The notes: generated by a model not told the origin, from the sequence alone. A DNA stretch of 64,000 nucleotides from Ensifer adhaerens (GCF_020035535.1 NZ_CP083350.1:816501-880500); one strand, 5' to 3'. Counted from the first letter of the stretch, positions 50,856-61,274 are shown. Program-made: numbers and translations.

Positions 50856-51715
50856 CACTGAACCCTCTTCCAGATGAAGGTGAAGGCGATCGACGTGGCG
50901 ATCATCATCAGAACCGCCATGCTGGACGCGTAGGAAATGCGGCCGGACTCGATGAAACCCTGCGAGAAGGCGTACATATCGAGCGTTTCGGTCGTGATCC
51001 CGGGGCCGCCGCGCGTCATGACGTAGATCAGGTCGAAGGCGCGCAGCGACTCGATCATCTTGACGAAGGCGAGCGAGATCAGCGGCGCCTTCAGCATAGG
51101 CAGCGCGATGAAGGCGTAGACTTCCCAGGTGCGAGCGTGGTCGAGGCGGGCGGCTTCGAACGGCTGGGGCGGCAGCGTTTCCAGGAGCTTCAGCACGATG
51201 ACGGCGAAGAACAGTCCCCATTGCCAGACGTCGACCAATGCAACCGTCGCAAGTGCCGTTGCCGGATTGGAGAGCAGGTCGAGCGGCTGACCGGTGATCG
51301 CCTTATAGGGATAGGTGGCGATGCCATAGAGGGGATGGAAGGCGAACTTCCAGACGAAGGCGGCCGAAACCCGCGGCAGGATCACGGGCACCAGAAACAA
51401 CAGCGCCAGCAGATTGCGCGTGCGCGGCGACACGCATTCGAAGAGCAGAATGCCGAGGCCAACGGCGATGACGAGGGTCATTCCGACGGTCACCGCTTCC
51501 CAGGTGAGCGAGACGCCGATGGCGTTGACGAAGCGGCGGTCCGAGAAGAGGTCGATATAGTTGGCGAATCCGACGAAGCTGCCGTCCGGACGGCTGAGCT
51601 CCCGGTTCTGGAAGGATATGTAGATCGCATAGGCCGTCGGCACGAGAGCGAGCACGGCGAGGATCCCCATGGCCGGGGTGAGGAAGACCGCCGGCAGGCT
51701 GTTTTTCTGCTTCAT
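50855..51715 (-). CDS. Sugar/polyol ABC importer permease (MalF type)
   Basis: 286 residues from ATG 51715 (MKQKNSLPAVFLTPAMGILA); the upstream extension has no membrane or family character. Six membrane helices; the first is followed by IYISFQNRELSRPDGSFVGF and ANYIDLFSDRRFVNAIG, usual for MalF/UgpA-like subunits. The EAA loop reads FEAARLDHARTWEVYAFIAL with PML, and the C-terminal part FDLIYVMTRGGPGITTETLD is highly typical. It pairs with the MalG-type subunit whose gene overlaps its stop. The binding protein is encoded 94 bp upstream. Confidence 0.94.
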   Translation of the reverse strand: MKQKNSLPAVFLTPAMGILAVLALVPTAYAIYISFQNRELSRPDGSFVGFANYIDLFSDRRFVNAIGVSLTWEAVTVGMTLVIAVGLGILLFECVSPRTRNLLALLFLVPVILPRVSAAFVWKFAFHPLYGIATYPYKAITGQPLDLLSNPATALATVALVDVWQWGLFFAVIVLKLLETLPPQPFEAARLDHARTWEVYAFIALPMLKAPLISLAFVKMIESLRAFDLIYVMTRGGPGITTETLDMYAFSQGFIESGRISYASSMAVLMMIATSIAFTFIWKRVQ

Positions 51716-51809
51716 GTGATGATGTCCTACGGCTGAGCGCGAGAGGCGCTCCCGATGGTGTGGGCCACCGGCGGCGTTACCGACCGATGGCCCCTTGGGA
51801 GGAAGTGGC

Positions 51810-53087
51810 TTACTGGCTGCGGGCAACCAGGTCCTTGGCAAAGCCGTCGAGCTCGTCGAGGCCTTCCTTGATGTCGGTGCGCGTTCCGGTGATCAGCTCT
51901 TCGAGGATGATACCCCAGCGGTCGCCAAGATCAGGCCATTGCGGGTTCTGCCAGAAGTTGACGGCGGTGACCTTGCCGGTATCGGCGAGCGCCTGGCCGA
52001 GATCGGGGCCGTAGAGTTCGGCGAATTTCGGGCTGGTCATGATGCTGGTGCGATTGAGTTCGCTAAACTGTCCAGCTTCGAGCCGCCGGGCCTCGTTTTC
52101 CTTCGATGTCGCCCAAGCTACGAACAGACCGGCGCAGGCCTTGGAGGCCTCGTCCTTGTTGGCCTTCATGCCGATCGCGAGACCATGGCCGTAGCCGCCG
52201 CCCGTCAGTGGTGCCGGAGGCGGCAGGTAGCCGACCTTGCCCGCCACTTTGGAGGACTTCGGATCAATCGCCATGCCGACGAGCGGGGTGGATTCGATCA
52301 GCATCGCCACCTGGCCGGAGGTAAAAGCACCGACCGCCTCGTCCCAACCGCCAGTCTGGCTGCCCGGTGCCGAGTACTTGAAGAGTTCGAGATAGGTTTC
52401 GGTCGCCTTGACCGCCTGTTCGCCGTCGAAGACGGGCGTCTTGCCGTCGAACCAGTTGCCGCCGAACCCCTTGAAGAAGGGCATCCAGCGCCAGACATTG
52501 GCGCCGGAACCACGCTGGCCGCGCAGCGCCGTGCCGTAGATGCCCTGGTCGGGCCGGTTGAGCTTCTTCACCGCGGCGATGTATTCGTCGAGCGTCTTCG
52601 GCGGCGTGATGCCAGCCGCTTCCAGCAGGTCCTTGCGGTAGACCATCAGGTCGCCGCCGCCGGTGATCGGCGCAAACCAGACCTTGCCGTCATAGGTCGC
52701 AACCTTCTGCCGGCCGGGATCGAAATCGGCATAGTCGTAGTCCGCTGGATAATAATCCATGAGCGGCGCGACCCAGCCGGCCGAGGCGAAGAGCGCCACG
52801 TTGGCTTCGTCGATGTAGTAGACGTTGTACTTGCCGATGGTCGAGGCGTCGGCCTTGGTCTTGGCGCGCCGGTCGTTTTCGTTGAGATAGTCGATCTCGA
52901 AGGACGCGCCGCCGGATAGCGTCTCGAACTCGGACTTGTAGTCCTCGAGAAGCGTCAGCCCGTCGCGCGGCTGGGCGAGCACCTTGATCGTGCCCGAGCA
53001 TTCGGCAGCGACCGCAAGCGTCGTCAGGCCAGTGGAAAAAAAGCATGCGAAGGCGATGCTCGAAACGAGCGTCTTGGCTTTTGTCAT
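51810..53087 (-). CDS. Sugar/polyol ABC importer substrate-binding protein
   Basis: 425 residues from ATG 53087, with GGGGAGG upstream. The signal peptide (MTKAKTLVSSIAFACFFSTG then LTTLAVAA, cleavage near 28) is followed by a cluster B-type extracellular solute-binding protein: IKVLAQPRDGLTLLEDYKSE, YNVYYIDEANVALFASAGWV, MDYYPADYDYADFDPGRQKV, APITGGGDLMVYRKDLLEAA, GITPPKTLDEYIAAVKKLN. It captures a sugar or polyol in the periplasm. First gene of the transporter operon; its promoter should lie in 53088-53317, downstream of the AraC-type gene on the same strand. Confidence 0.94.
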   Translation of the reverse strand: MTKAKTLVSSIAFACFFSTGLTTLAVAAECSGTIKVLAQPRDGLTLLEDYKSEFETLSGGASFEIDYLNENDRRAKTKADASTIGKYNVYYIDEANVALFASAGWVAPLMDYYPADYDYADFDPGRQKVATYDGKVWFAPITGGGDLMVYRKDLLEAAGITPPKTLDEYIAAVKKLNRPDQGIYGTALRGQRGSGANVWRWMPFFKGFGGNWFDGKTPVFDGEQAVKATETYLELFKYSAPGSQTGGWDEAVGAFTSGQVAMLIESTPLVGMAIDPKSSKVAGKVGYLPPPAPLTGGGYGHGLAIGMKANKDEASKACAGLFVAWATSKENEARRLEAGQFSELNRTSIMTSPKFAELYGPDLGQALADTGKVTAVNFWQNPQWPDLGDRWGIILEELITGTRTDIKEGLDELDGFAKDLVARSQ

Positions 53088-53317
53088 TGTGAAAAGACCT
53101 CCCCAGGTCTGCGATGCGCGCCGGATACTCCTCAGATCCGGTGCGTTTTTCCTCATAGCGAACCGTTTCGCTGGGTTCGATGATAGGCTCTGTGGCGCAC
53201 CGAACTAGCGTGCGCGATGCGCCGATTCTATACTTTCATGCGCAATTCTGCTCTTGGAAGACTATTTGCAACGCAGCAAATGCAAGGATTCATCGTTGCC
53301 TCCCCCGAAAGCTCCAC

Positions 53318-54250
53318 CTAAGAACGGGAAGTACGGCGCTGCCCTGTCAGACGCCGGTAGGCCGATGGCGTCATCTTGTGCTGCCTGAGGAAGGTGCGAT
53401 TGAAATTGGAGATGTTGAGGTAGCCGACCTCGAAGCAGATGTCTGTGATCGGCATGTCGGTTTCGGCCAAGAGCTTGCACGCCTGCCAGATACGCAGCTT
53501 GTTGACGTGGTCGGTAAAGGTGTTGCCGGTGTTCTTCTTGAAGAAACGGGAAAACGCAGTCTCGCTCATGCCGGCGCGTCTGGCGAGGTCGGCAAGGTGG
53601 ATTTCCGTGGCAATGTTCTCGTAGATGAAGGCCAGCGCGCCGCGCAGCACGTCGAGCGACTGCTGGTCGAGTTCCGGCGCGAACTCCGGCGAGGAGAGCA
53701 GCTCGTATTCCTCGGTGTTGACCAGAAGATCGAGCAACTGGATGAACAGCGTGAGGCGCGAAAGCCCTTTCAGGTTGCCCATGCGTTCGATCAGATCCGC
53801 GCCCTTGGTGCAGGCGTCACCATGAAACACCAGGCCGCGTTCGGCTCGGGTGAAGAACGCTTCGAGCTCTGCGAATTCTGGCAGTGTGTCGGTGATTTCG
53901 CGCATCCGGTCCGGGTGAAACTGGATGACGATATCGCGTCCTTCGATCACCTCGCCGGGTTCCGTGACCGTCACCCAGTCATGCGGCAGGTTGCTGCCGA
54001 TGACGGTCAGATAGCCCGGCCCGAACTGGCCGATATGATCGCCGACGAAGGCAAGGCCCGAGGCGTTCCGGATGAGATGGATCTCGATCTCCGGATGGAA
54101 GTTCCAGACATTGCGCTCCCAAGGGTAGTTGTCGAGACGCCAGAGGAAGGTCTCGTTGACGCCGGTGACGATGTGCTCGAAGGTTGGCGGGTTGGTCGCG
54201 AGCGAAGCGGCCTTTGCCGACGCGCGTTTGGAGCCTCGCGCCGTCCTCAT
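53318..54250 (-). CDS. AraC-family transcriptional regulator
   Basis: 310 residues. The N-terminal cupin-like sensor (~25-130) includes WNFHPEIEIHLIRNASGLAF, VGDHIGQFGPGYLTVIGSNL and PHDWVTV. The C-terminal AraC DNA-binding domain (~205-300) has two helix-turn-helix units: IHLADLARRAGMSETAFSRF and PITDICFEVGYLNISNFNRT, closing with FLRQHKMTPSAYRRL. This type of regulator commonly activates sugar or polyol uptake operons. It lies directly upstream of the transporter on the same strand with a 230-bp gap, so it likely controls that operon in response to its sugar. Confidence 0.93.
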   Translation of the reverse strand: MRTARGSKRASAKAASLATNPPTFEHIVTGVNETFLWRLDNYPWERNVWNFHPEIEIHLIRNASGLAFVGDHIGQFGPGYLTVIGSNLPHDWVTVTEPGEVIEGRDIVIQFHPDRMREITDTLPEFAELEAFFTRAERGLVFHGDACTKGADLIERMGNLKGLSRLTLFIQLLDLLVNTEEYELLSSPEFAPELDQQSLDVLRGALAFIYENIATEIHLADLARRAGMSETAFSRFFKKNTGNTFTDHVNKLRIWQACKLLAETDMPITDICFEVGYLNISNFNRTFLRQHKMTPSAYRRLTGQRRTSRS

Positions 54251-54347
54251 CGCCTGGTCCTCGCTCGCCTCGTGGCTATCGGTCGTCTCCCTTGGAGAAA
54301 AGGGCGGCTGTCTGCGACGCCCGAGCCGTCCGTTTTCTGGAATTATC

Positions 54348-55580
<1,233 letters not shown>

Positions 55581-55681
55581 GGCGGGAATCCAATGAAGAT
55601 GGGCGTCAGACCGCTATACTCCCGCGTCATGATTCCTCAAACTGGATTCGGTGGCGGTGTGTCGAGCGGAAACATCTTGGC

Positions 55682-55959
55682 TCAGCGGTCTTCGCGTGTG
55701 TGCCAGATGCGCAAGATAAAGGTCGTTGACTGCTTTATCTCGTAGCGCATCTCTTAGTGTCCAACGAGCAAGCGACGAACTTCGCGGGGCGCGAATTCGT
55801 CCAGGCGTTCCCCGAGGCGAGGCTGTTCGATCAGATGGGACGGCGCGGAAATCAGGGACTGCACCGTCCGTGCCGCCCCCTCCTGTTGACGGGCGCCAGG
55901 AATTCGAAAAGGCGCCGCAAATCGGACGAGGCCTTTGCCGTCCATTTCAGTTCCATCAT
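55682..55959 (-). pseudogene. Broken ParE/RelE-type toxin gene
   Basis: The start ATG at 55959 overlaps the antitoxin stop (ATGA). The first part reads MMELKWTAKASSDLRRLFEF then LAPVNRR, a ParE-like start. The frame shifts in a G-run (around 55872-55886, minus strand) and the continuation in another frame reads AARTVQSLISAPSHLIEQPR and LGERLDEFAPREVRRLLVGH. It is then interrupted by TAA (55754-55756) before EMRYEIKQSTTFILRIWHTR and the final stop at 55682. One missing base and one nonsense change would restore a typical ~90-residue ParE. The order antitoxin-toxin with overlap is standard. The toxin is predicted inactive, unless sequencing error explains the changes. Confidence 0.85.
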
Positions 55960-56213
55960 TGCGGAACGGGGAGCGGTTTGTCGCTATCGAGGCTGTCGGC
56001 CCAGGCCTGCATGGCCTGATGATCGATGACGTTTCCGGCATCGCCATCGGCAAGCGCCTCAAGCGTCAAACGGCGTCGCTCTTCTTCCTGGTTGACCCAG
56101 GTCGCAAGCGCCTGCTTGATGATCCAGCCGCGTGGCTCCAGGCGAGCCGCAAGCTGATCCACCTTTTCTGCAAGCGACAGCGGAACGTGCGCCGTTAGCA
56201 CTTTCGTTTCCAT
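55956..56213 (-). CDS. Ribbon-helix-helix (CopG/ParD-type) antitoxin
   Basis: 85 residues from ATG 56213, which has AAAGGAG six bases upstream; the ATG at 56219 overlaps that signal. The N-terminal ribbon-helix-helix is clear (TKVLTAHVPLSLAEKVDQLA, ARLEPRGWIIKQALATWVNQ) and the C-terminal tail (EEERRRLTLEALADGDAGNV, IDHQAMQAWADSLDSDKPLP) matches antitoxins that neutralise ParE-type toxins. It overlaps the toxin start. The reading frame is intact although the toxin is broken, so it may persist as a DNA-binding regulator or an anti-addiction gene against related systems. Confidence 0.88.
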   Translation of the reverse strand: METKVLTAHVPLSLAEKVDQLAARLEPRGWIIKQALATWVNQEEERRRLTLEALADGDAGNVIDHQAMQAWADSLDSDKPLPVPQ

Positions 56214-56318
56214 GTGCATCTCCTTTAATCAGATTTAATCATAGAGATTGAATCTAGAGTCGATGATGTTTAGTGCTTGGCTCCGTCTATCGGGCGGCGG
56301 CACGAGATCGCCGGTATC

Positions 56319-57131
56319 CTAGTAAGTCCCGCCCGAACGCCCCGTCGTTCCGGCATCGCCACTATTACCCTTGAACTCCGCGGCGAGCTTGGACGTTGCA
56401 CCAACCAGCAGGCTCACGTCGTTGCCGACGGCGACGAAGGTGGCGCCGAGCTCGAGATAGCGGCGTGCGAGCGCGTGGTCGGAGGTGAGAATACCGGCCG
56501 CCTTGCCGTGCGACTGGATGCGAATAAGCGCCGCTTCGACTGCCTGTTGAACCTCGGGCGCGCCCGGCTTGCCGAGGAAGCCCATGTCGGCTGCCAGATC
56601 CGCCGGCCCGATGAAGACGCCGTCGACGCCGTCGGTCGTGGCGATCTCGTCGAGGGCGGCAAGCCCGGCCCGGCTTTCGATCTGCACGAGCAGGCAGGTC
56701 TCCTCATTGGCTGTCTGCAGATAATCCGGGATGCGGTTGAAGGCGGAGGCTCGGGCAAGGGCCGCGCCGACGCCGCGCACGCCGTGTGGCGGGTAGCGGA
56801 CGGCGCGCACCAGGGCGCGGGCCTGCTCGGCGCTTTCAACCATCGGCACCAGAAGCGTCTGCGCGCCGATGTCGAGGATCTGCTTGATCATCCAGGTCTC
56901 GCCGATGGGCGGTCGGACGATGGCATGGCTCGGCGAGGCCGAAAGCGCCTGGAGCTGTGTCGCCAGAAGCGGCAAGTCGTTCGGCGCATGCTCGGCGTCC
57001 AGCAGCAGCCAGTCGAACCCGGCACCGCCGCAGATCTCGGCCGTATAGGGATTGGCGAGCGCCAGCCAGAGGCCGATCTGCGGACGCTTCTCGGCGAGGG
57101 CCTGTTTGAACGGATTGCGCGGAGCGGGCAT
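56319..57131 (-). CDS. hpaI: 4-hydroxy-2-oxoheptanedioate aldolase (HpaI)
   Basis: 270 residues, class II HpcH/HpaI aldolase. Key segments: [40 protein letters not shown] (base and metal region), [80 protein letters not shown] and [20 protein letters not shown] (metal ligands Glu and Asp). It splits 4-hydroxy-2-oxoheptane-1,7-dioate into pyruvate and succinic semialdehyde, the last step of the homoprotocatechuate pathway. Starts eight bases after the hydratase stop; last gene of the hpa operon. Confidence 0.95.
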   Translation of the reverse strand: MPAPRNPFKQALAEKRPQIGLWLALANPYTAEICGGAGFDWLLLDAEHAPNDLPLLATQLQALSASPSHAIVRPPIGETWMIKQILDIGAQTLLVPMVESAEQARALVRAVRYPPHGVRGVGAALARASAFNRIPDYLQTANEETCLLVQIESRAGLAALDEIATTDGVDGVFIGPADLAADMGFLGKPGAPEVQQAVEAALIRIQSHGKAAGILTSDHALARRYLELGATFVAVGNDVSLLVGATSKLAAEFKGNSGDAGTTGRSGGTY

Positions 57132-57139
57132 GGTCGGTC

Positions 57140-57943
57140 CTATTCGAAGAAGCAGCTGACGGTGCCGGACGGGCCGAAATCGGCGACAATGGTGTCGCCG
57201 TGGCGGGCCTCGACCGGGCGGATGAAGGAGCCGGCAAGCACGATCTGGCCGGTCTCGATACGGTCGCCGTAGAGCGCCAGGCGATTGGCGAGCCAGGCGA
57301 TGCCGCGGGCCGGGTGGTTGAGCACGCCGGCGCCCAGTCCTGTCTCTTCGACCTCGGCATTGCGCGAGACGATCGCGCCCATCCAGCGCATGTCGACCGC
57401 ATCGGGCCGCATCTGCCGGCCGCCGAGCACAATGCCGGCATTGGCGGCATTGTCCGAAATGGTATCGACGATCGTGCGCGCCTTCTTCGTTTCCGGATCG
57501 ACGCGCAGGATCCGCGTATCGAGGATTTCGAGCGCCGGCGTCACATAGTCGGTGGCGTTCAAGACGTCGAAGACGGTGACGCTGGGGCCCGCGAGCGGCG
57601 CCTTCATCACGAAGGCGATCTCGGCCTCGATGCGCGGCTGAATGAAACGATTGCCCGGAATGCGCGCGCCGTCCTCAAACAGCATGTCGTCGAAGAGCAC
57701 ACCCGAATCCGGGATGTCGATGTTGAGCGCATATTGCATCGCCTTGGAGGTGAGGCCGATCTTCCAGCCGATCACCCGGCGTCCCCCGGCGATCTTCTTC
57801 TTCACCCAGGCGGCCTGCACCGCATAGGCGTCGTCCATGGTCATCTCGGGGTGCCTGAGCGACAGCAGTCCGGTCTGGACGCGGTCGCGTTCGGCGGTAT
57901 CGAGTACCGTCGCGGCCGCCTCGATCTGGTTCTTGTCGAGCAT
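57140..57943 (-). CDS. hpaH: 2-oxo-hept-4-ene-1,7-dioate hydratase (HpaH)
   Basis: 267 residues, the usual HpaH/HpcG length, FAH-like fold. Motifs: [60 protein letters not shown], and the metal site [20 protein letters not shown], with [20 protein letters not shown] near the end. It adds water to 2-oxo-hept-4-ene-1,7-dioate with Mg or Mn to give the aldolase substrate. It starts 3 bp after the upstream FAH-family gene and ends 8 bp before hpaI, consistent with one transcript and tight coupling. Confidence 0.95.
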   Translation of the reverse strand: MLDKNQIEAAATVLDTAERDRVQTGLLSLRHPEMTMDDAYAVQAAWVKKKIAGGRRVIGWKIGLTSKAMQYALNIDIPDSGVLFDDMLFEDGARIPGNRFIQPRIEAEIAFVMKAPLAGPSVTVFDVLNATDYVTPALEILDTRILRVDPETKKARTIVDTISDNAANAGIVLGGRQMRPDAVDMRWMGAIVSRNAEVEETGLGAGVLNHPARGIAWLANRLALYGDRIETGQIVLAGSFIRPVEARHGDTIVADFGPSGTVSCFFE

Positions 57944-57946
57944 GGT

Positions 57947-58816
57947 TCAGGCCTCGTCCGCGACAGGGTTGATGAGCGTGCCGATGCCCTCGGCCTCGAC
58001 CTCGACGATATCGCCCGGCTTCAGCCAGATCGGCGGATCGAAGCGGGCGCCGGCCCCGGTCGGCGTGCCGGTGACGATAACGTCGCCGGGAACCAGCGCC
58101 GTAAACGTCGAGACGTAGTTGATGATCTTGCGGAAGGAGAAGATCATCCGGCTGGTGCGGTCCTGCTGGCGCACCTCACCGTTGACCCGGGTTTCGAGCT
58201 TGATGTCGGCAAGCTGGGCCTCGTCGGTGAAAGGCACCAGCCAGGGGCCGATCGAGCCGGTGCGGTCAAAATTCTTGCCCTGGGTGACATTGAACTTGGC
58301 GTGGCGCACCCAGTCGCGGATCGTGCCTTCGTTTGAGAGCGAAAGTGCCGCGATATGGTCGAGTGCGCTCGCCTCAGGAATGCGTCGGCCGCCCTTGCCG
58401 ATGACGATGACGATCTCGCCTTCATAATCGAGCTGAAGGCTTTCGGGCGGGCGGATCAGCGGCTGGCCGTGCCCGGTGAAGGAGCGCGGAAAACGGATGA
58501 AAAGCGAAGGATTGGAAGGTGCCGCCTGGCCGTCCTTGTATTCTTCGTTGCGGTCGGGGAAGTTGACGCCGACGCAGATGATTTTTTCCGGCGCCGGCAC
58601 CGGGATCTCGTAGCGGATCTCGTCGAGCGAAAGCTCGGGCATCAGCCCCGCTGCTTCATCGGCAAGCCGGGCAAGGGCGCCGGCTTCGATCACTTCACGC
58701 AACGTCGGCCACGTCGTTCCATGCCGCTTCGAAAGGTCGATGATCCCATCGCCGGAAACGAGACCGTAGCCGGTTTTTCCGCCGGCCGAAAAGCTTACGA
58801 AACGGGGATGGTTCAT
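57947..58816 (-). CDS. hpaG: FAH-family OPET decarboxylase / isomerase (HpaG/HpcE type, single domain)
   Basis: 289 residues with one fumarylacetoacetate-hydrolase domain: PVPAPEKIICVGVNFPDRNE, PSLFIRFPRSFTGHGQPLIR, LDYEGEIVIVIGKGGRRIPE (acidic metal ligands), GYLS-like AALSLSNEGTIRDWVRH and FALVPGD-type TALVPGDVIVTGTPTGAGAR. In this context it should decarboxylate 5-oxopent-3-ene-1,2,5-tricarboxylate. Enteric HpaG/HpcE is a two-domain protein of about 430 residues; this protein has one domain, as in many non-enteric clusters, and may dimerise instead. It overlaps the upstream decarboxylase stop by four bases. Function by context is strong; exact chemistry inferred. Confidence 0.85.
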   Translation of the reverse strand: MNHPRFVSFSAGGKTGYGLVSGDGIIDLSKRHGTTWPTLREVIEAGALARLADEAAGLMPELSLDEIRYEIPVPAPEKIICVGVNFPDRNEEYKDGQAAPSNPSLFIRFPRSFTGHGQPLIRPPESLQLDYEGEIVIVIGKGGRRIPEASALDHIAALSLSNEGTIRDWVRHAKFNVTQGKNFDRTGSIGPWLVPFTDEAQLADIKLETRVNGEVRQQDRTSRMIFSFRKIINYVSTFTALVPGDVIVTGTPTGAGARFDPPIWLKPGDIVEVEAEGIGTLINPVADEA

Positions 58817-60249
58817 AGAGCGGCCTCCGTGTTCTGCTGGTGTTTGTTCAGCGCGGCGGCGACTTCGGTGATCACCTCGAAGGCGGTGTCGGCGTCTTCC
58901 TCCGTCATGTCGAACTGGCCGGCCTGGAAGCGGATTGCGACGTGGCCGTCGACGCGGGTCTGGGTCAGGTAGATACGGCCGTCGTCATTGATCGCGTTGA
59001 CCAGCGCGATGTTATGGGCGTCCGCATCGCCCTGGCTGCGATGACGGAACGAAAACAGCGACAGCATCGGCGGCGTGACGATCTCGAAATCCTTGTGGCT
59101 GCTCAGCCGTTGCGCCAGTTGCTCCGACCAGCGCACATGGTTTCGGATCATCATCTGCAGTCCTTCGAGGCCGTGGAAGCGCAGTAGGAACCAGAGTTTC
59201 AGCGCGCGGAAACGCCGGCCGAGCGGGATCGTCCATTCGGAATAGTTGATGATGCCGTCGCGGCCGTGGGTCTTTAGGTATTCCGGCTGGATCGCCAGCG
59301 TCTTCACCAGATCATCCGGGCTGCGGATGAAATGCGCCGAGCAGTCGAACTGTGCGCCGAGCCACTTGTGCGGATTGAAGACGATCGAATCCGCCTGCTC
59401 GACGCCCGCCCAGAGCTCGCGAAACTCCTCGCAGATCATCGCGGCACCGGCCCAGGCGGCATCGACATGGACATAGAGACCGTGCGTATGGGCGACCCGC
59501 ACGACCTCGGCGATGTCGTCGCAGGCGCCAGTGCTGGTGCCGCCGGTGCAGGCGATGACGCCGGCCGGCATGAGGCCCGCCGCCTTGTCCTTAAGGATCG
59601 CCGCTTCGAGTGCCTGGCAGTCCATCGCGCGTCGCGGTCCCTTCGCCGGGATGCGCACGAGGTTTTCCTCGCCGACGCCCGAGACCCAGATCGCCCGGTC
59701 GATCGAGGTGTGAACCTGATCGGAGGAATAGATGCGCAGCTGTGGCTGGCTGGCGAGGCCCTTCTTGTTGCCCTGCCAGGCCAGTGCCTTCTCGCGCATG
59801 ACAAGCACGGCCGAGAGCGTCGCCGAGGAGGCTGAATCCTGGATCACGCCGGAGAAGCCTTCGGGCAAGCCGATCGCCTGGCGCAGCCAGTCGAGCACTT
59901 TCGTCTCAAGCTCGGTCGCCGCCGGCGAGGTCTGCCAGAGCATGCACTGCGCCGCCATGGCGGTGACGAGATATTCGGCAACGACGGAAACCGGTGCGGC
60001 GTTGGCCGGAAAATAGGCGAAGAAACGCGGATGCTGCCAATGGGTCATGCCGGGCACGATGATCTTCTCGAAGTCCTCGAAAATCGCCTGCATGTCCTCA
60101 CCGGTCCGCGGCGGCTGCGCCGGTATCTGGGCGGCGATGGCGCCCGGTGCCGTCTGTGCCCGCACCGGACGATCCCGCAGCGACGCGCGGTAGTCGGCGC
60201 CCCATTTCGCCGCCTTCAGCGACCATTCTCCAAAACTCTTCTGGTCCAC
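58813..60249 (-). CDS. PLP-dependent aromatic-L-amino-acid decarboxylase family protein
   Basis: 478 residues, group II PLP decarboxylase. Motifs: MTHWQHPRFFAYFPANAAPV, QDSASSATLSAVLVMREKAL, the His180 stacking residue in SDQVHTSIDRA, the Asp263 region VHVDAAWAGAAMICEEFREL, and the PLP lysine Lys295 in FNPHKWLGAQFDCSA. C-terminal IYLTQTRVDGHVAIRFQAGQ is typical of tyrosine/DOPA/tryptophan decarboxylases. The MTHWQHPRFFAYFPAN motif favours an aromatic substrate. It sits inside the homoprotocatechuate operon, between hpaD and hpaG, overlapping the latter by four bases, so it is co-transcribed with it. It may make tyramine or dopamine, or handle a related amino acid, feeding aryl acetaldehydes and then homoprotocatechuate. 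No amine oxidase gene is visible locally. Confidence 0.88.
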   Translation of the reverse strand: MDQKSFGEWSLKAAKWGADYRASLRDRPVRAQTAPGAIAAQIPAQPPRTGEDMQAIFEDFEKIIVPGMTHWQHPRFFAYFPANAAPVSVVAEYLVTAMAAQCMLWQTSPAATELETKVLDWLRQAIGLPEGFSGVIQDSASSATLSAVLVMREKALAWQGNKKGLASQPQLRIYSSDQVHTSIDRAIWVSGVGEENLVRIPAKGPRRAMDCQALEAAILKDKAAGLMPAGVIACTGGTSTGACDDIAEVVRVAHTHGLYVHVDAAWAGAAMICEEFRELWAGVEQADSIVFNPHKWLGAQFDCSAHFIRSPDDLVKTLAIQPEYLKTHGRDGIINYSEWTIPLGRRFRALKLWFLLRFHGLEGLQMMIRNHVRWSEQLAQRLSSHKDFEIVTPPMLSLFSFRHRSQGDADAHNIALVNAINDDGRIYLTQTRVDGHVAIRFQAGQFDMTEEDADTAFEVITEVAAALNKHQQNTEAAL

Positions 60250-60293
60250 CCTGTTCCTCCGTCAGCCTTAGATGTGCGCCCTGTTTCCAATCA

Positions 60294-61274
60294 TCACGGC
60301 GCGATGATCGGTTGCGCCTTGAGGATCGAGTCCCTCGCCTCAGCACCAGCAAAGGCGCTGCCTTCCTCGAACCAGGATTTCGGTGCCGGCGCGCCCCAGA
60401 GCGTCTGGCGCTGCGGGTCCTTCAGATCCCATTTGATCGGCTCCAGATCCGGGTCGACGGTCTGGTAGTCGGAGCAATAGATCTCGATGCGGTGGCCGTC
60501 CGGGTCGCGGACATAGAGGAAGAAGGCGTTGGAGATGCCATGCCGGCCCGGGCCGCGCTCGATGTTGGCGAGCCAGCCGGACGTCGACATCAGGTCGAGC
60601 AGGTCGATGATGTTGAGCGGCGTCGGCACCCAGAAGGCGGTGTGATGCAGCCGCGGCCCGCGGCCGTTGGTAAAGGCGATGTCGTGTACGCCGCCCTTGC
60701 GGTGGGTCCAGGCGGCCCAGAGGCGCCCCGTCTCCTCGTCGGCGGTATATTCTGTCACACGGAAACCGATCTCGTTGTAGAAGGCGACCGCCTCGTCGAC
60801 ATTGGGCGAGAAGCAGTTGAAGTGGTCGATGCGCAACGGCTTCACGCCGCGATAGAGCGCGTATTTCTGGTGGATCGGCGGCAGGCGGTCCATCTTTGAA
60901 TAGAATTCGAGCGGGATGCCCTGCGGGTCGCGGGTCCGGAAGGTCCGCGACTGATAGGGACGCTCGATCCACTCGACCGGCAGGTCCTTGCCTTTAAAGA
61001 AGTGGGCTGCCTTGTCGAGGTCCTCGTCGCCATAGATCTTGAAGCCGAGGTCGCGTGCCTCTGCCGTTGCGGCCTTCTTGAGGATGATGCAGTGGTGGCC
61101 GCGCTCCTCCATCGCTCGCAGATAGATGGTGTCCGCCGTCTCGTCGGTAACCTGCAGGCCAAGCACGTCGACATAGAAGGCGCGCGATTTGGCAAGATCG
61201 GTGACCGCGAGCTCCACATGGCTCAGCCGCACGATGTTGAAGGGCGGGTGAAGGTTCGGTTTCGGCAAGGGCAT
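60294..61274 (-). CDS. hpaD: 3,4-dihydroxyphenylacetate 2,3-dioxygenase (type I extradiol)
   Basis: 326 residues from ATG 61274 (MPLPKPNLHPPFNIVRLSHV). Two vicinal-oxygen-chelate halves: the first non-catalytic (SHVELAVTDLAKSRAFYVDV), the second with metal ligands His151 (LRIDHFNCF), His210 or His211 (PRLHHTAFWV) and Glu264 (GHRIEIYCSDY). The positions lie close to those of the Brevibacterium/Arthrobacter homoprotocatechuate dioxygenases as I recall them, and not to the unrelated enteric HpaD. It opens the ring of homoprotocatechuate with oxygen to 5-carboxymethyl-2-hydroxymuconate semialdehyde. It lies between hpaE and the decarboxylase. Confidence 0.95.
   Translation of the reverse strand: MPLPKPNLHPPFNIVRLSHVELAVTDLAKSRAFYVDVLGLQVTDETADTIYLRAMEERGHHCIILKKAATAEARDLGFKIYGDEDLDKAAHFFKGKDLPVEWIERPYQSRTFRTRDPQGIPLEFYSKMDRLPPIHQKYALYRGVKPLRIDHFNCFSPNVDEAVAFYNEIGFRVTEYTADEETGRLWAAWTHRKGGVHDIAFTNGRGPRLHHTAFWVPTPLNIIDLLDLMSTSGWLANIERGPGRHGISNAFFLYVRDPDGHRIEIYCSDYQTVDPDLEPIKWDLKDPQRQTLWGAPAPKSWFEEGSAFAGAEARDSILKAQPIIAP

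Noticed and set aside
50034..51221. A 395-residue frame for the MalG-type permease starting inside its partner gene
   Set aside because: It would overlap the partner permease by 366 bp; the start at 50855 with TGATG coupling gives the normal family length.
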